A stretch of DNA of 64,000 nucleotides from Plecoglossus altivelis. Its lineage: Eukaryota > Chordata > Actinopteri > Osmeriformes > Plecoglossidae. The position numbers and the translations under genes were made by a program. A model generated the notes under the pieces. That model had not been told where the DNA came from. It made no database searches and saw only the letters and a program-made list of their open reading frames with translations. Shown here piece by piece: positions 36,430 through 48,022 of this stretch. The stretch is taken from contig BROE01000009.1 in assembly GCA_036571765.1 (NCBI GenBank), forward strand, positions 5,274,673 to 5,338,672, given 5' to 3'. Within the stretch, counting starts at the first letter, position 1. Each line of letters begins with the position of its first letter.

Positions 36430-37260
36430 GGTCTCTCCCTAGCTCTACTTTGTCCTCTATCCCTTACTCTTGCTCTCTCTCTCTCCTCCTCCTCATCTCC
36501 TTCTCCTTAAGCATATCGCCTATTTATTATACCACTTTATTCTCCTATTCCTTCTCTCCTCTTTCCCCCCGGTTCCCTCCCCCACCTCTTTGCGTCTGCC
36601 TCCCGTTCTTTGTCTCTGTTCTCTCTCGCCTCTCCTCCCTGCTGTGTCGTTGCTAAGCGTCTTTACCGAGATTCTCATCCGTTCTCCCACAGCGACCCTT
36701 TACCATTCCACTGGGACGAAAGTCTGCTATAATGCCGGCTCCTCATGCTGCCCTTTGCTCTAGGCCCCAAGACACTTCCCAACCGTTGCCGAGGCTATCA
36801 ACAAACATAACTCCATCACCATCTCCGGTCATTGCATCCGCTTCTTCCCTCTCCCTCTCCTCCTCCACCCATTCCCTACACCCCCTCCTACCATAACCCA
36901 TCTGTCCTCATTAACCCTAAACTCACCTCACGTAGCACTACTCGCTACCCACCCTTCTCTCCCTTAACCATCGCCTAAACCCTCTTTCGCTCCTCTAGCC
37001 CACCCTATACCCTACCCTGCCCCCTTCTCTTCCTCCCAAACCCCCTCATACCCCTAACCCCCCCCTCTCTGCCCCTATACCCATCCCATTGCAACCCTAG
37101 CCCCCTTGCCCCGCTCTCTCCCCACCTCACCCATGCCCTTTAACGCCTCCTACCCCTCTATGCCCTCTACCAATCCCTACGCGCTCCACCCCCTAGTCTC
37201 ATCCCACCCCCAGTCTTCCTCCCGCCACCTACCCCATTCCCTTAGCATTAAGGTTATAGC
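36430..37260. other. Second C-rich, G-poor anomalous stretch
   Basis: A CT-rich start (36430-36650) fades into loosely C-rich text with CCCTA/CCCT motifs and almost no G between about 36830 and 37230. It lies about 450 bases after the assembly gap. No gene recognised. Confidence 0.7.
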
Positions 37261-37439
37261 ACTCTAGGCATCCGCTGACACGAGAGCAGCCATATGTTCA
37301 TAACGAATTCCCCTCAGACAGTGGAAGTATGAATAGTGAAATCGCAAAACGCCGAGAGGTCAAAATACTTTTTCTGCCGGTTTTACATTAGATAAATAGA
37401 AAGTAATAAATAACTACTCAGTTGGGGCACCACATGAGT

Positions 37440-37740
37440 GGCATTTTACTGTAACTTGTGCTGTTACATGTTACTATAACCTGTACTGTTACATGCTACT
37501 ATAACCTGTGCCGTTACATGTTACTGTAACCTGTACTGTTACATGCTACTATAACCTGTGCCGTTACATGTTACTGTAACCTGTACTGTTACATGCTACT
37601 GTAACCTGTCCTTTTACATGTTACAGTAACATGTTACTGTGACATGTCACAGTAACATGTACTGTGACATGTTACAGTAACATGTACTGTGACATGTTAC
37701 TGTAACATGTACTGTGACATGTTACTGTAACATGTACTCA
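37440..37740 (+). repeat. 25-bp minisatellite with palindromic units
   Basis: Units built on GTTACTGTAACCTGTACTGTTACATG and GCTACTATAACCTGTGCCGTTACAT alternate, giving a 50-base higher order in the first half. From about 37620 the units become self-complementary, for example ACATGTTACTGTAACATGT, whose arms are perfect inverted repeats around one central base. Such sequence can fold into hairpins or cruciforms. Confidence 0.9.
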
Positions 37741-37744
37741 TGTC

Positions 37745-38820
37745 TCCCCTCTCCTCGCTAAGCCAAGAGCTCACCTTCCCACTGCAGTTTCAGGTGCCAG
37801 CTTTATCTTACTCAATGTTGTCATTTTGGTGACTCAAATTGCCCTGTTCTGCCATTTCCTCTCTGCAACTAGGCTGTACCAGCAATTCTAACCTCAACCC
37901 TGCTGTAGGTAGCATTCAACTGGCAGGGCAACGGCTGTAGTTAAGCAACAATATGTTCCGCTTAGATGGTCCCATTTGTATTGATTTACCAACAAAACAA
38001 GGAATCTTTTATAGCTTTTTCCAAACTGTTTGATCAAAAGAGGTTTTAATGTAATGAAAACTACAGTTTATCACAGAGAGAGCAGATATAGCAGCTCTCA
38101 CACCTTCAGGACTGTCCTATTAGAGGAGGTGTTGAGGCTCACACCACTGATACAGGATCTAGCCCTCTCTGGAACACTGGCCTTTAGAATCCGGTTCTAA
38201 CGTTCCACATTTTTTTCTAACGTTCCATGTTATCAAACCGCCCGGAGATTAAAGGCTGGGTGGGTGGGGGCGACTGCAAAGCATCGTGGGAAGAAGAGGT
38301 TTCAAACGTACTCCTCTGAGAGGCTCTCTGGATTACAGCTTCATAAGAAGACATTTCATTTCTCTTACTCCTCCTCCTCTCCTCTCCTCTCTCCTCCCCC
38401 ATTCTGAGGCTTTGTTGTTGGAGAGGCAGGGCTTTAAAGCAGGAAGTAAACAGGCACTGTAATTCCTGCCTCTCTCTGATGGATTCTGGGAGTCGCGGTT
38501 CGCAGGGGTGACGCAGGGATTACCGTCGCTGTGAATAAAGAGGATTTATGTAACACTTTCAGCTAAAAGACCTGCTTCATAGCTCATTACTGGCTAGGCA
38601 TTATTAGGGTCTTATACACACAGAAACCTTACTCACATACTCACACATGGCGCATAGTGAAGCAAAAATCCAAGCAGCTATGCTGTTGTGAAGCAGCTAG
38701 TGTGTGTGTCTAGCTGTGTTTGGTGAGGACTGGGTGCAGTAGCACAGGTAGATGTGTTTATATATGCTGATTAAACTAGGCCCTATTCTGCCACCATGAT
38801 TAGTTAAAATGTTGGGGCCT
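37745..38820. other. Unique sequence, no gene seen
   Basis: Unique DNA with one CT-rich patch at 38365-38400. No exon recognised. Confidence 0.55.
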
Positions 38821-38822
38821 TC

Positions 38823-38823
<1 letters not shown>

Positions 38824-38860
<37 letters not shown>

Positions 38861-38868
38861 GTGTGTGC
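38824..38868 (+). repeat. GT microsatellite
   Basis: About 22 GT units with one CGT interruption. Confidence 0.96.
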
Positions 38869-38999
38869 TTTAAGCGGTTTCCAGCGCAGGGTGAAATTGA
38901 GATAAATGGCTGGGTGGAGAGGAATGTCCAGGCCCTCCCAGAGCAGGGCCACAGTGGGTTAGCTGAGCAGCCAGGCCTGTCTCTTCTGGTTAACACCAG

Positions 39000-39048
39000 C
39001 CTGTTACACCAGCCTGTTACACCAGCCTGTTACACCAGCCTGCTGCCC
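39000..39048 (+). repeat. 13-bp tandem repeat
   Basis: The unit CAGCCTGTTACAC is repeated about four times just upstream of a CA microsatellite. Confidence 0.9.
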
Positions 39049-39089
39049 TGGCCTGCTAGCAGTCTCCTCTACTCTGGTCTGATGCTGCC

Positions 39090-39260
39090 TCGCACACACA
39101 CACACACACGCACACACACACGCACACACACACACACTCATACATACTGTATGTAAGCATTAACTTCACACAGATATATATATACACACATACACGCACT
39201 GATACGAATGCACATAGACATACACACACGCAAATACACACACGGAGATACACTTACACA
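39090..39260 (+). repeat. CA microsatellite cluster
   Basis: CA runs with ACGCACAC interruptions, then ATATATATATACACAC and further short CA runs. Confidence 0.9.
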
Positions 39261-39329
39261 TAGCGTTTAGGAACGCATGCAGGAGATCGAAGAAAGCAGA
39301 AATGCATCAGTGATATGGGAGCGAAGAGG

Positions 39330-39400
39330 CGAGAGGGGGAGAGAGAGAGAGGGAGAGAGAGAGAGAGAGAGAGAGGGAGATAGAGAGTGAGAGAGAGAAG
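39330..39400 (+). repeat. GA microsatellite
   Basis: GGGAGAGAGAGAG repeats for about 65 bases. Confidence 0.92.
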
Positions 39401-39929
39401 TCCAGAGACAGTTAGAAGCCTACTTGTGAGGTAGCTTGAGTGTACTGTGGGGGAACATCTCAGGCCTGCCGACCTCGGTTTAATAGAACGTGTGGCAGGT
39501 GGCCTGCCTTGCCTGAGGAATCTCTTTAGGGCATGACAGCTATGAAAACACATAAATTCTCCCCTCCTCCATCCCTTTCTCCCGCCTTTCCCTCCCCCTC
39601 TCTTATCTACCTCCACATTTAGTTGCCATGGGGATAGTATTTATGCAGCTGCAAAACTTCCCAGTGTCTGGCCTGAACTCGGACCATGCAGCGTGCGGCT
39701 GCTCTGCTAGCCTGAAGCTACGTGTACAGTCAGGAGAGAAGAACCAATGATCCACTCCCACCTCTCCTCCGACGGGGGCCCAGGTTACTGGAGGACTCTA
39801 GGGTCCCAGCAAGGCTCTGTCCCCTGGGCCAGGCTGGGAGAGAGGTCAGGGGTGGCACTCAGACACACTGACACACAGACAAATGGACGGGAGGAACAAG
39901 AGTGGGAGACAGCCACAGATGATTGGGAA

Positions 39930-40085
39930 GAAGAGAGGGATGGAGAGGGAGAAAGTCAGTCAGAGAGAGAAAGAGAGAGAGAGAAACAGAGACAGAGAGG
40001 GAGATAAATGGAGAGAGACACCGAGAAAGAAACAGAGAGAAACAGTGAGAGTGAATGAAAGAGTGAATGTGAGAGAGGAATAAGA
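39930..40085 (+). repeat. GA-rich purine tract
   Basis: GAGAGAAAGAGAGAGA and AACAGAGACAG blocks, purine-rich for about 150 bases. Confidence 0.87.
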
Positions 40086-40089
40086 TGAG

Positions 40090-40849
40090 ATGGAGTGAGA
40101 GTGCGAGGAGGTGAGTAAGGGAGGAGGGGACTGTGATGGGGTGTGTGTGTGTGTGTGTGTGGTTCCTGTGAGCACAGGCTCTTGAGTAGACGCTGCAGAT
40201 ATGACCCCAGCAGTCCTTCAGCAGACCTGCTAGACACAGACATGCTAGTGGGTGTGTGTGTTGGGGAGGGTCACTGGTTTACAATGGGTTCTGTGAGTGA
40301 CAGGGAAGATGGCGTATGTACACGGTTACCATGCCAACTGCAGGCCAAGGACTCGGTAAGACATGGTTATGAGTGAACCACCACTGTAATAACTACAGTA
40401 GCTTCAGACGTTGGTGCTGCACACTTCAACGATTCCTGAAGCCCAACATTCAGCTGTCCAAACGTCCCTTCAGGAAACTAAGAGCCTCATCTGAGAACTT
40501 TGGTTGACAGGCTCAGGACTTGTGGCCATCATTACGTCTACAGTATACCTAGTCATTTCAATGAATGTGGATGCTGGTCGTTTCCACATCCCTCTGTTGA
40601 TGACAAACAATATACTTCCCTCTTCCCTCTGTAAACGGGGCACTTCCTGGATTGCACTGTGTGCTATTACTTATGTGTGCTGGGCAGTGTCGCTGCTATC
40701 AGCAGTGATGGAACAGAAGTTATCTATGACACATTCTCCTGTCTGGTGAGGAGACCTAGAACCTAGGTGTTAAACTGTGTTTGTATCGATCTGGGAACAC
40801 TCTATTATGTTAGCTGTGTAGCTACCAAGTTCACCTTCCTGTGTACTGC

Positions 40850-40887
<38 letters not shown>

Positions 40888-41715
40888 GGGGGAGGGCTAC
40901 TTCATCATCTCTTCAACCATTTCACACTACCACATACAACATAGCACATCTACTCACACTACCATCATCGCCATCCTCGACACTCACTGAGTGATCTTAT
41001 AAATAAATACATATATCAGATTTTACTGCACACAAAAGTGCCGCACGAAGACACACTCCTTCAGATGCATAGTTCTTGACATGGGTGAGGAGAAGCCATG
41101 ACCTGTCGGATGTTGGTTGTCTAGGAAACCCAGTAAGACACAAAAGGACTTCCTGTTTACTTCCTGGTTGTGTCTCTGTGACAGGATGTCATAGCGCAGG
41201 TTCACTTTTCTACGTTGGCAAACTGAAGTCTAACTCCCCCCTCATGATTTCATTTTACAAACATCATATTGTCATGTTTTATAAGCACTGTCATGTTTTT
41301 AAACTCGGGCACAAATTGTATTACTATTATAATCCCACAGCTGTGATACCTACTTCTACCCACCTGTGGTATGACAATTACTTCACTTCAGATAGATTTT
41401 TATTCAATCGGGTGACAGATTGAGTTTGTATTAGGCTTGACTTTCACCTTGGTCTCTCCTGTTTCACTTACAGATATTTCCCCGATCTGCCTGGGGCTGT
41501 TTCTCCAGCACCCGGTCTGTTGGGCCCCTGAGGAAACGCACACAGGAACACATACATAAACCTCTTATATTATTAACCTATCCAGACCATTGAGTAAATA
41601 CCTTCAATAATTAAATATATGTGTTAGGATTATAAGATGTTAAATGAATAGAGATCACAGGACAGAATAGAGACGTCCTGTGGTGTATTTTGTTCGGTTC
41701 TGACATGGATCCCCC
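40090..41715. other. Unique sequence, no gene seen
   Basis: Apart from GT runs at 40139-40161 and 40855-40886, ordinary unique DNA. Open frames of up to 115 residues have no recognised domain. Confidence 0.55.
40855..40886 (+). repeat. GT microsatellite
   Basis: Pure GT run of about 16 units. Confidence 0.96.
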
Positions 41716-41716
41716 C

Positions 41717-41783
41717 AGCACACACACAACACACACACACAGACACACATGCAGACACAGACACAGACACACACACACACTCC
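41717..41783 (+). repeat. CA microsatellite, interrupted
   Basis: CA runs with ACAACAC and GCAGACACAGACACAGAC interruptions. Confidence 0.92.
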
Positions 41784-41999
41784 CACCCCCTGCCCCCCTA
41801 TTTTCTCATGCGACGCCATACATTGTTTTCTCCAGTCCGAGGCAGCAGAAAATCGTATAATTTACCAAATTATTTTCTCTTTTTTTTTTAGGGGAGGAAG
41901 GGGGGGGGGTGAGAAATATGGAAGATCAAAGGCTGATTAAGTGCAGCCAGGTCTGTGCTAAGTGCAGCATGGCTGCCTGCTGGAGGAAAGAGTTCTGAA

Positions 42000-42260
42000 T
42001 GTTCATCAGTGTTGGAGCTCGCCGCTAGAAATGGACCCGTGTAATTATGCAGCTGTTGCTAGCGCCTGATTGACACACAAACTTGGCAGAGACCATGTAT
42101 GCTATTCATGAGCTGCATTTGCTAGCATTTGACTCATGATTCATTGATTTATATGCCTGTAAGGTTTTTGTAAAATATTAACAAGATAAGATTAAAAAGG
42201 CATAGAAGCTGCAGGCTCTGACATCAGGGCTAGCTGTCATTATATATCAGTGGTCTGGAG
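42000..42260. promoter_or_regulatory. Candidate conserved non-coding island
   Basis: Unique sequence holds GTAATTATGCAGCTGTTG (TAAT core and CAGCTG E-box), TGATTGACA (PBX/MEIS-like), CATGATTCATTGATTTATATG and AAGATAAGATTAAAAAGG (GATA-like). The clustering of such motifs beside repeat-rich DNA suggests an enhancer; this is inference only. Confidence 0.3.
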
Positions 42261-42529
42261 GGAGGAGGACTGTACAGAAGGTTCTGTTGCAGAGGGGGCT
42301 AATTGTGGTCTGGTCAGATCGTTTCATGAAAAGCCCTTTCATTAGAAATGTATTTTGATGTATATCGCTGCATAGTTAGGCAAAATGTCGTCCCAGTAAA
42401 ATAAATAGTATTTGATACCTGCAGACCCCCACGGACTGACAGTGACATTCGGTAAACACGCACTCCTAGAATCCAAGCTCCCGCAACACACCTGCACATC
42501 CATCAACTAGGATCAGCAAGCGCGGGTCT

Positions 42530-42604
42530 GCGTGTGTGTGTGTCTGCGTGTGTGTGTGTGTCAGCGTGTGTGTGTCTGCGTGTGTGTCTGCGTGTGTGTG
42601 TGCG
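42530..42604 (+). repeat. GT microsatellite with TCTGCG interruptions
   Basis: GTGTGTGTGTCTGCG recurs about five times. Confidence 0.93.
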
Positions 42605-43870
42605 CACGCCTGCCAGCTCCTGACAGCTAGTCACCTTGCAGCTTGCAGGTGGCATGAATAAACATGTCAGCTGGTCCTGAGCTGGGATGGGGGAGGTTTG
42701 GGGGAGGGGGGGAGGAAGGGGGGAGATACTGGGTGTTCTGCTTGAAGAGAGGCAGACCAGGGTTCAATACCCGGCGGTCACACATGGCCAGACGGGGCTG
42801 TGGCTGTGCAGCCTCAAACCAGCACTGCTACCACATCCTTCCGGAAGGTTCTACAGTCTCCCTCGCACGGACCCAGTCATTAAGTCCTCATTCACCGAGT
42901 GACATCATTTCGCTTGACTTTTTAGCCATTCGAACGTTAATGTTCTCAAATGGCGTACTCTGGATATGCTAAAACAGGGGTTGTCTGTTACTAGATCTAC
43001 AGGCTATATAGCCAAGGCATTAGCTATGCCAGACTTGTCTTTATTGCTTTGACAGTCATTGTTGTCAACGTGGAATTACACAGCCGCGCTTCAAGATCTG
43101 GAGCGGATGCTTTCAGACAGCCTTTACGTTGGAGCCCTGCGCTAATACAGTTAGCATATCAAATAGTGGGCTGAATATAATGTCACATGTTGAGAGAGGG
43201 TTTTTAATACAATCAATGAAGCGGCCGTGGACGGCCTGTGATGGCATGCAGAACAGGCAGGGAAAGTGCACCAGTCAGAGAGGAGCAGAGGAAGCAAACT
43301 GTCCGAACTATGACATGATGAATTGATGCCTAGGAAATTCAGGGAAGCAGCCAGCTATGTCCAACCAGTGTTCTCAGTGGCAGACCTGTTTGCTTTGCCT
43401 CTGGCTTTGACAGTTAGTGCTCATGTAATTATCTGTCAGTCTGGCTAACCCAATCAGCATGTAAACAGCAGGATGGAGGGATGAGAAGGGTTGGAAAGAG
43501 AGGAGGCAAGGAGGAGAGGGTTGGGCCTAATCAAATGGGGTAGCACAACATTGACACGATTGACATGTTAGTGAATTTGCAAGTATGCATGGAGGGTATT
43601 ATGGGAAGGACAGCTTATCAGTCTGCTGGTCACACAAGTGTATGCATGTGTCTGCTGGCTTCTACATGTTTTCAATGTGTGTGTGTGTGGAGGGGGGGGC
43701 AGGGCTGTGGGGGTGTATTTGTAGTAACTGGTAGCTCTAAGAATGGAGTGTTTAGTCCCAGAAGCCTCCGTTTCATCTTCCACTGTAACGAGAAGGCGTG
43801 GAGATCAAAACCTGCTACCTGTCCCTGGGATATCTGCCTCAGGGCTGTGCACAACTACTGCTCTACTGTT
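42605..43870. other. Unique sequence with a tRNA-type B-box word
   Basis: At 42761-42771 GGTTCAATACC matches the RNA polymerase III B-box consensus GGTTCRANNCC. No convincing A box or tRNA fold precedes it, so it could be a decayed SINE fragment or chance. The rest is unique DNA with nothing recognised. Confidence 0.35.
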
Positions 43871-43874
43871 CTAT

Positions 43875-44340
43875 ACAGAGAGGGAGGGACAGGGAGGGGG
43901 AGGCAGGGAGGGGGAGGGGGAGACAGCGAGGGAGAGAAAGGGAGGGTCAGGGAGGGAGGGAGAGGCAGAGACAGAACGGCAGAGACAGAGGGGAGAGGGA
44001 GAGACAGAAAGGGAGAGGGAGGGAGGGAGAGGGAGAGACAGACAGAGAGAGAGGGAGAGACAGGGAGGTAGAGGTAGAGACAGACAGAGAGGGAGAGAGG
44101 GAGAGACAGGGAGGGAGAGGTAGAGACAGACAGAGAGGGAGAGACAGGGAGGGAGAGGTAGAGGGAGAGACAGAGAGAGGGAGAGGGAGAGAGAGAGACA
44201 CTGAGGGTCGGACAGGGTGGGAGAGGCACGGAGAGGGAGAGACAGGGAGGGAGAGGGAGAGACAGGAAGGGAGAGGGAGAGGGAGAGACAGGGAGGGAGA
44301 GACAGGGAGGGAGAGATAGAGAGGGAGAAACGAAGGAAGA
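43875..44340 (+). repeat. Long polypurine GGGAGAGACAG tract
   Basis: About 465 bases are almost all A and G with regular C of GACAG. Blocks such as GGGAGAGACAGGGAGG recur many times. Overlapping open frames on both strands (up to about 170 residues, Arg/Glu/Gly or Leu/Ser/Pro) are repeat artefacts. Confidence 0.93.
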
Positions 44341-44498
44341 GGGATGCTAAGGTGAGTTGAGGTGTCTGGTTGGTGGAGAGATTCAACTGTGAAAGAGCTT
44401 CTCAGATTGCTTCTGCTATCAGCTCTACCCCATCACTGAGGAAGCAGGATAGACACGCTGCATTTAAAACCCTTTTAACTTCCCATGTGCCCTCCTAC

Positions 44499-44543
44499 AC
44501 ACACACACACACACTCACACACACACACACACACACACACACA
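44499..44543 (+). repeat. CA microsatellite
   Basis: CA run of about 22 units with one CTCAC interruption. Confidence 0.96.
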
Positions 44544-45124
44544 GTCCTCTCCCTCGTGTTCCCCTCTCAGAATCTCTTGACGATTCCAGACTATTTCCTT
44601 GTTCTGGTCTGGTTGGTATAGTAAATCTACCTGCGCTCTGGATTTGCCTTCATTCAGCCTTTCCACCTGTTTGATCCACCATGAGACCACAAGACCTGCC
44701 TGGCCATCAGACTGTAGCCCCGCACCACCTCTGCTACACTCCCTCAGACTGCCTCCCCTGGCTTCAGCTCAGCAGGATAGTGCACGTCTAGATGGAGAAA
44801 CAGGCTCTTGAATAGGGTTTTTGTGCTGTGTTAACGGCAGCTTTGATACTGGAGGGCACAGGGCGGGAAAATGCAAGGTGCTCGGCAACACAAGCGGCTA
44901 GCAAAAAAACACGGCGTTCTCATTAACGGCAATTTGAGTAAGCTGCCCCATGCTGCTAATCAAACTGCTCTTAAAGCTTTCTGTCTGATCAGGGCCTCAG
45001 TCCTGTAGGGTAAAGTGAGGCCTGTATAGTAAACATTTTACACTGTCAAGAACACCAGGAGAGCCACTTGGCCACTGTAGTGGGAAATGATGGAGTAATC
45101 TGTACTGCTGTAGGTTAGAGTCAG

Positions 45125-45436
45125 GTGTTGTGGTGGTAGATATCACTGCTGTATGTTAGAGTCATGTGTTGTGGTGGTAGATATCACTGCTGTATGTTAG
45201 AGTCATGTGTTGTGGTGGTAGATATCACTGCTGTATGTTAGAGCCCTGTGTTGTGGTGGTAGATATCACTGCTGTACGTTAGAGTCATGTGTTGTGGTGG
45301 TAGATATCACTGCTGTATGTTAGAGCCCTGTGTTGTGGTGGTAGATATCACTGCTGTATGTTAGAGTCATGTGTTGTGGTGGTAGATATCACTGCTGTAT
45401 GTTAGAGTCATGTGTTGTGGTGGTAGATATCACTGT
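45125..45436 (+). repeat. 41-bp minisatellite
   Basis: The phrase GTGTTGTGGTGGTAGATATC starts at 45125, 45166, 45207, 45248, 45289, 45330, 45371 and 45412, an exact 41-base period over eight copies. Every unit contains GATATC. The last bases of the unit vary between GAGTCAT and GAGCCCT, giving a variant pattern along the array. Confidence 0.97.
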
Positions 45437-45439
45437 GGT

Positions 45440-47375
45440 AAGTTAGTACACTGTGGTTAAGTGGACGATACAGGGACCATTTCTTACTGGAGCAGCTTTG
45501 ACCTTGTAGTCACATCATGAAGGAAGCTTTCCTTCAGCACGGCTTCCTCCAATGCAATCTGCCCATTTTTAGATCTCATAAACTAAGCAACATGATATTT
45601 ACAAGCCTGTTTATGAAACTACACACAGTGTTGTGAAGGGCTAAAAGCTACAGGCCTAATTGTGTTCAAGAAAGCATAAGGAGCATTTATGCAAATCTAC
45701 CAGTCTCCGTTTCTCGCTCAGAGCTGAGTTCTTTTGAGCTAAACAGGAGCTGACAAAAATCTTTTATTTTCCGTGACGCCCCCGCCCTCCTCTCCCCCCT
45801 CCGCTCTCCCCCTGCCCTCCCCCCTTCCCCCTGCGCCTCCAATACACACACAAACACATACGCATACACACGCTGGTAGACTCTGTCGCGCGCTCGCTCG
45901 CTCGCTCTCGCACACACACCATCCTCTGCTTCATTATCTGCTGCTTCCTTAATTGTTCATGATGGTCTTTAAAAAACAATAGCATAATTACTCAGCTCTC
46001 CGCATGAGATTAGCGAGCCTTGTTAGCGCCTCGTAAAGTCACTTCCTTCTAGTGAAGCCCAGCAGATAAACCAAGCCAGATAGGCTCTGAAGAGAAACAG
46101 CATCTGCTAACATGGTTAGCTCACAGGCTGTACGTTGTAGTAGCGCCCAGCCCATCCCGCAGAGTGGGAAGTGTGCGCTTGTGCCATCGAGTCTCTTAGG
46201 AGCCATCAGACACAGAAAGACAAGGTTAGGGTTGGCCTTTTCGCTATGGAGTCATTCACAATGCATGTAGCCTCCCGAACATCCTGGTCGCCTGTACAAA
46301 CACACAGCTTAGACAGAGCTGGGTGATATAGTGTATATAGTGTCATGTCATACCTCAGCTCTTCGTCGTTGCTTTAATTTGGCCTTAAGTACCGCTAATG
46401 GGTTTATGCGAACACGCCAGTGTTCCTGGGTCTTCACATCCACGTGTTGTCTCTCCGGGCACAACACGCGTCGTATATCACACGCAAATAACTGATGCAT
46501 CTTAAGCACGAAAAGCAATAAAGTGACTTCCTTACAAATCACACGGCTCTACATCAGGCCATATCTTTCATAGCTGCAATCTAGCGATAATGGGAGTCAA
46601 TATTCTGGCTAGGCTGTGGCAGAGTGAGTGCAGCGTGCGGACAGTATGAAGAGTGACGAGGAGAGGAGAAGTCGTCTGCCCCCTCTTCTATCATCTCCCA
46701 AGCAGACCTCTCGCTCGTCCTCTGCCTGGGCTTCACGAGCACATTATACAAATGACACCTGCAACACAACACCGTCAATTACCCCGCATGTCCCCACTGG
46801 CGTCACCAGCGTACTGTGGTGCTCTGATCAAGCAGTAGTAAAGATGGAGGGGGGGGGGGGGGGGTATGACTACCTGTTAAACACTTAAAGCACATCTCGA
46901 AACGCACGCCACCCCTCCTCGCTCTACTTCCTGCTCTCTCTTTCGACCCCCGCTTCGGGCTTCTTCTTTCCTTTCCTTCTCGTCCTGTAAATAATAATTA
47001 TCATTTGCTTTCCGTATCAACGGCAGCAGCCAAACAGTGCGGTGGAGCCTGAGGGAGCAGGGGAGGGTTAGGGTGGGGAGGAATCAGCACTGCATCGTCC
47101 ATCTATTATTCAGCTTCTATTGCTTTGTACAAACAAGCTCTCTGGCGAAGGGAGAAGACTCTGCACAGCCAATTACTCCAGAATGTTTAGATCATCTATT
47201 ATTGAAGGAGGAAATCTGGTGCAGGTTGTCGACAGCTGACCCAGTGAGGAGTCTATTGTAACCTGCTTTGATCACTCTCTGCTGGCTGCCTGGCACTGGG
47301 CTGCCCCCTTCCAGCTGTGGAGCTGCACAGATGGAGCTGAGGACAGGGTGGAGGGGGGCTGTGTTATGAGGCAGG
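45440..47375. other. Unique sequence, no gene seen
   Basis: Mostly unique DNA. It includes a C-rich patch with CTCGCTCGCTCGCT at 45780-45915 and the G16 homopolymer. Confidence 0.55.
46849..46864 (+). repeat. G16 homopolymer
   Basis: Sixteen consecutive G bases. The length is likely to be unreliable in the assembly. Confidence 0.95.
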
Positions 47376-47377
47376 GG

Positions 47378-47880
47378 GCATAGGTGTGTGTGTGTGTCTG
47401 TGTGTTGAGAGGCAGGGGGCATAGGTGTGTGTGTCTGTGTGTTGAGAGGCAGGGGGCATAGGTGTGTGTGTCTGTGTGTTGAGAGGCAGGGGGCATAGGT
47501 GTGTGTGTGCACGTGTGTCTTTGTGTGTTGTGAGGCAGAGGGCATAGGTGTGTGTGTGTGTTGAGAGGCAGCGGGCATAGATGTCTTTGTGTGTGTTGTG
47601 ACGCAGGGGGCATAGATGTGTATGTGCACGTGTGTCTGTGTGTGTGTGTTGTGAGGCAGGGGGCACAAGTGTGTGTGTATGTGCATGTGTGTATTGTCAG
47701 GCAGGGGGCATAGGTGTGTGTGTGTGTGTGTCGTGAGGCAGGGGGCATAGGTGTGTGTGTGTGTCGTGACGCAGGGGGCATAGGTGTGTGTGAGTGTGTG
47801 TTGAGAGGCAGGGGGCATAGGTGTGTGTGTTTTGAGGCAGGGGGCATAGGTGTGTGTGTGTTGAGAGGCAGGGGGCATGA
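47378..47880 (+). repeat. GT-rich minisatellite with GGCAGGGGGCAT core
   Basis: The core GAGGCAGGGGGCATAGG recurs about fourteen times, separated by GT runs of differing length, so units vary from about 27 to over 50 bases. Some cores differ by one base (GACGCAGGGGGCAT, GAGGCAGCGGGCAT). Open frames on both strands here are translations of this repeat. Confidence 0.95.
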
Positions 47881-47959
47881 ATTTGTGCAAGTTTGTGCTG
47901 GAAGTGAACGAGTGTGCTCATGTGTGTGCTACAACCACTAGCAGGGCCCTGCAGAACCT

Positions 47960-48022
47960 CCAGACCTCTCCACAGACCTCTCCACAGATCTCTCCACAGG
48001 TCTCTCCACAGGTCTCTCTCCA
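47960..48022 (+). repeat. 12-bp tandem repeat
   Basis: Five or so units of CCACAGRYCTCT type repeat directly after the GT-rich minisatellite region. Confidence 0.88.

Noticed and set aside
37440..37740. CRISPR-like array
   Set aside because: Repeats are contiguous with no unique spacers, and the context is a vertebrate intron.
43565..44386. Arg/Glu/Gly-rich and Leu/Ser/Pro-rich open frames
   Set aside because: Both strands of one GA-rich repeat give long frames; none resembles a known protein.
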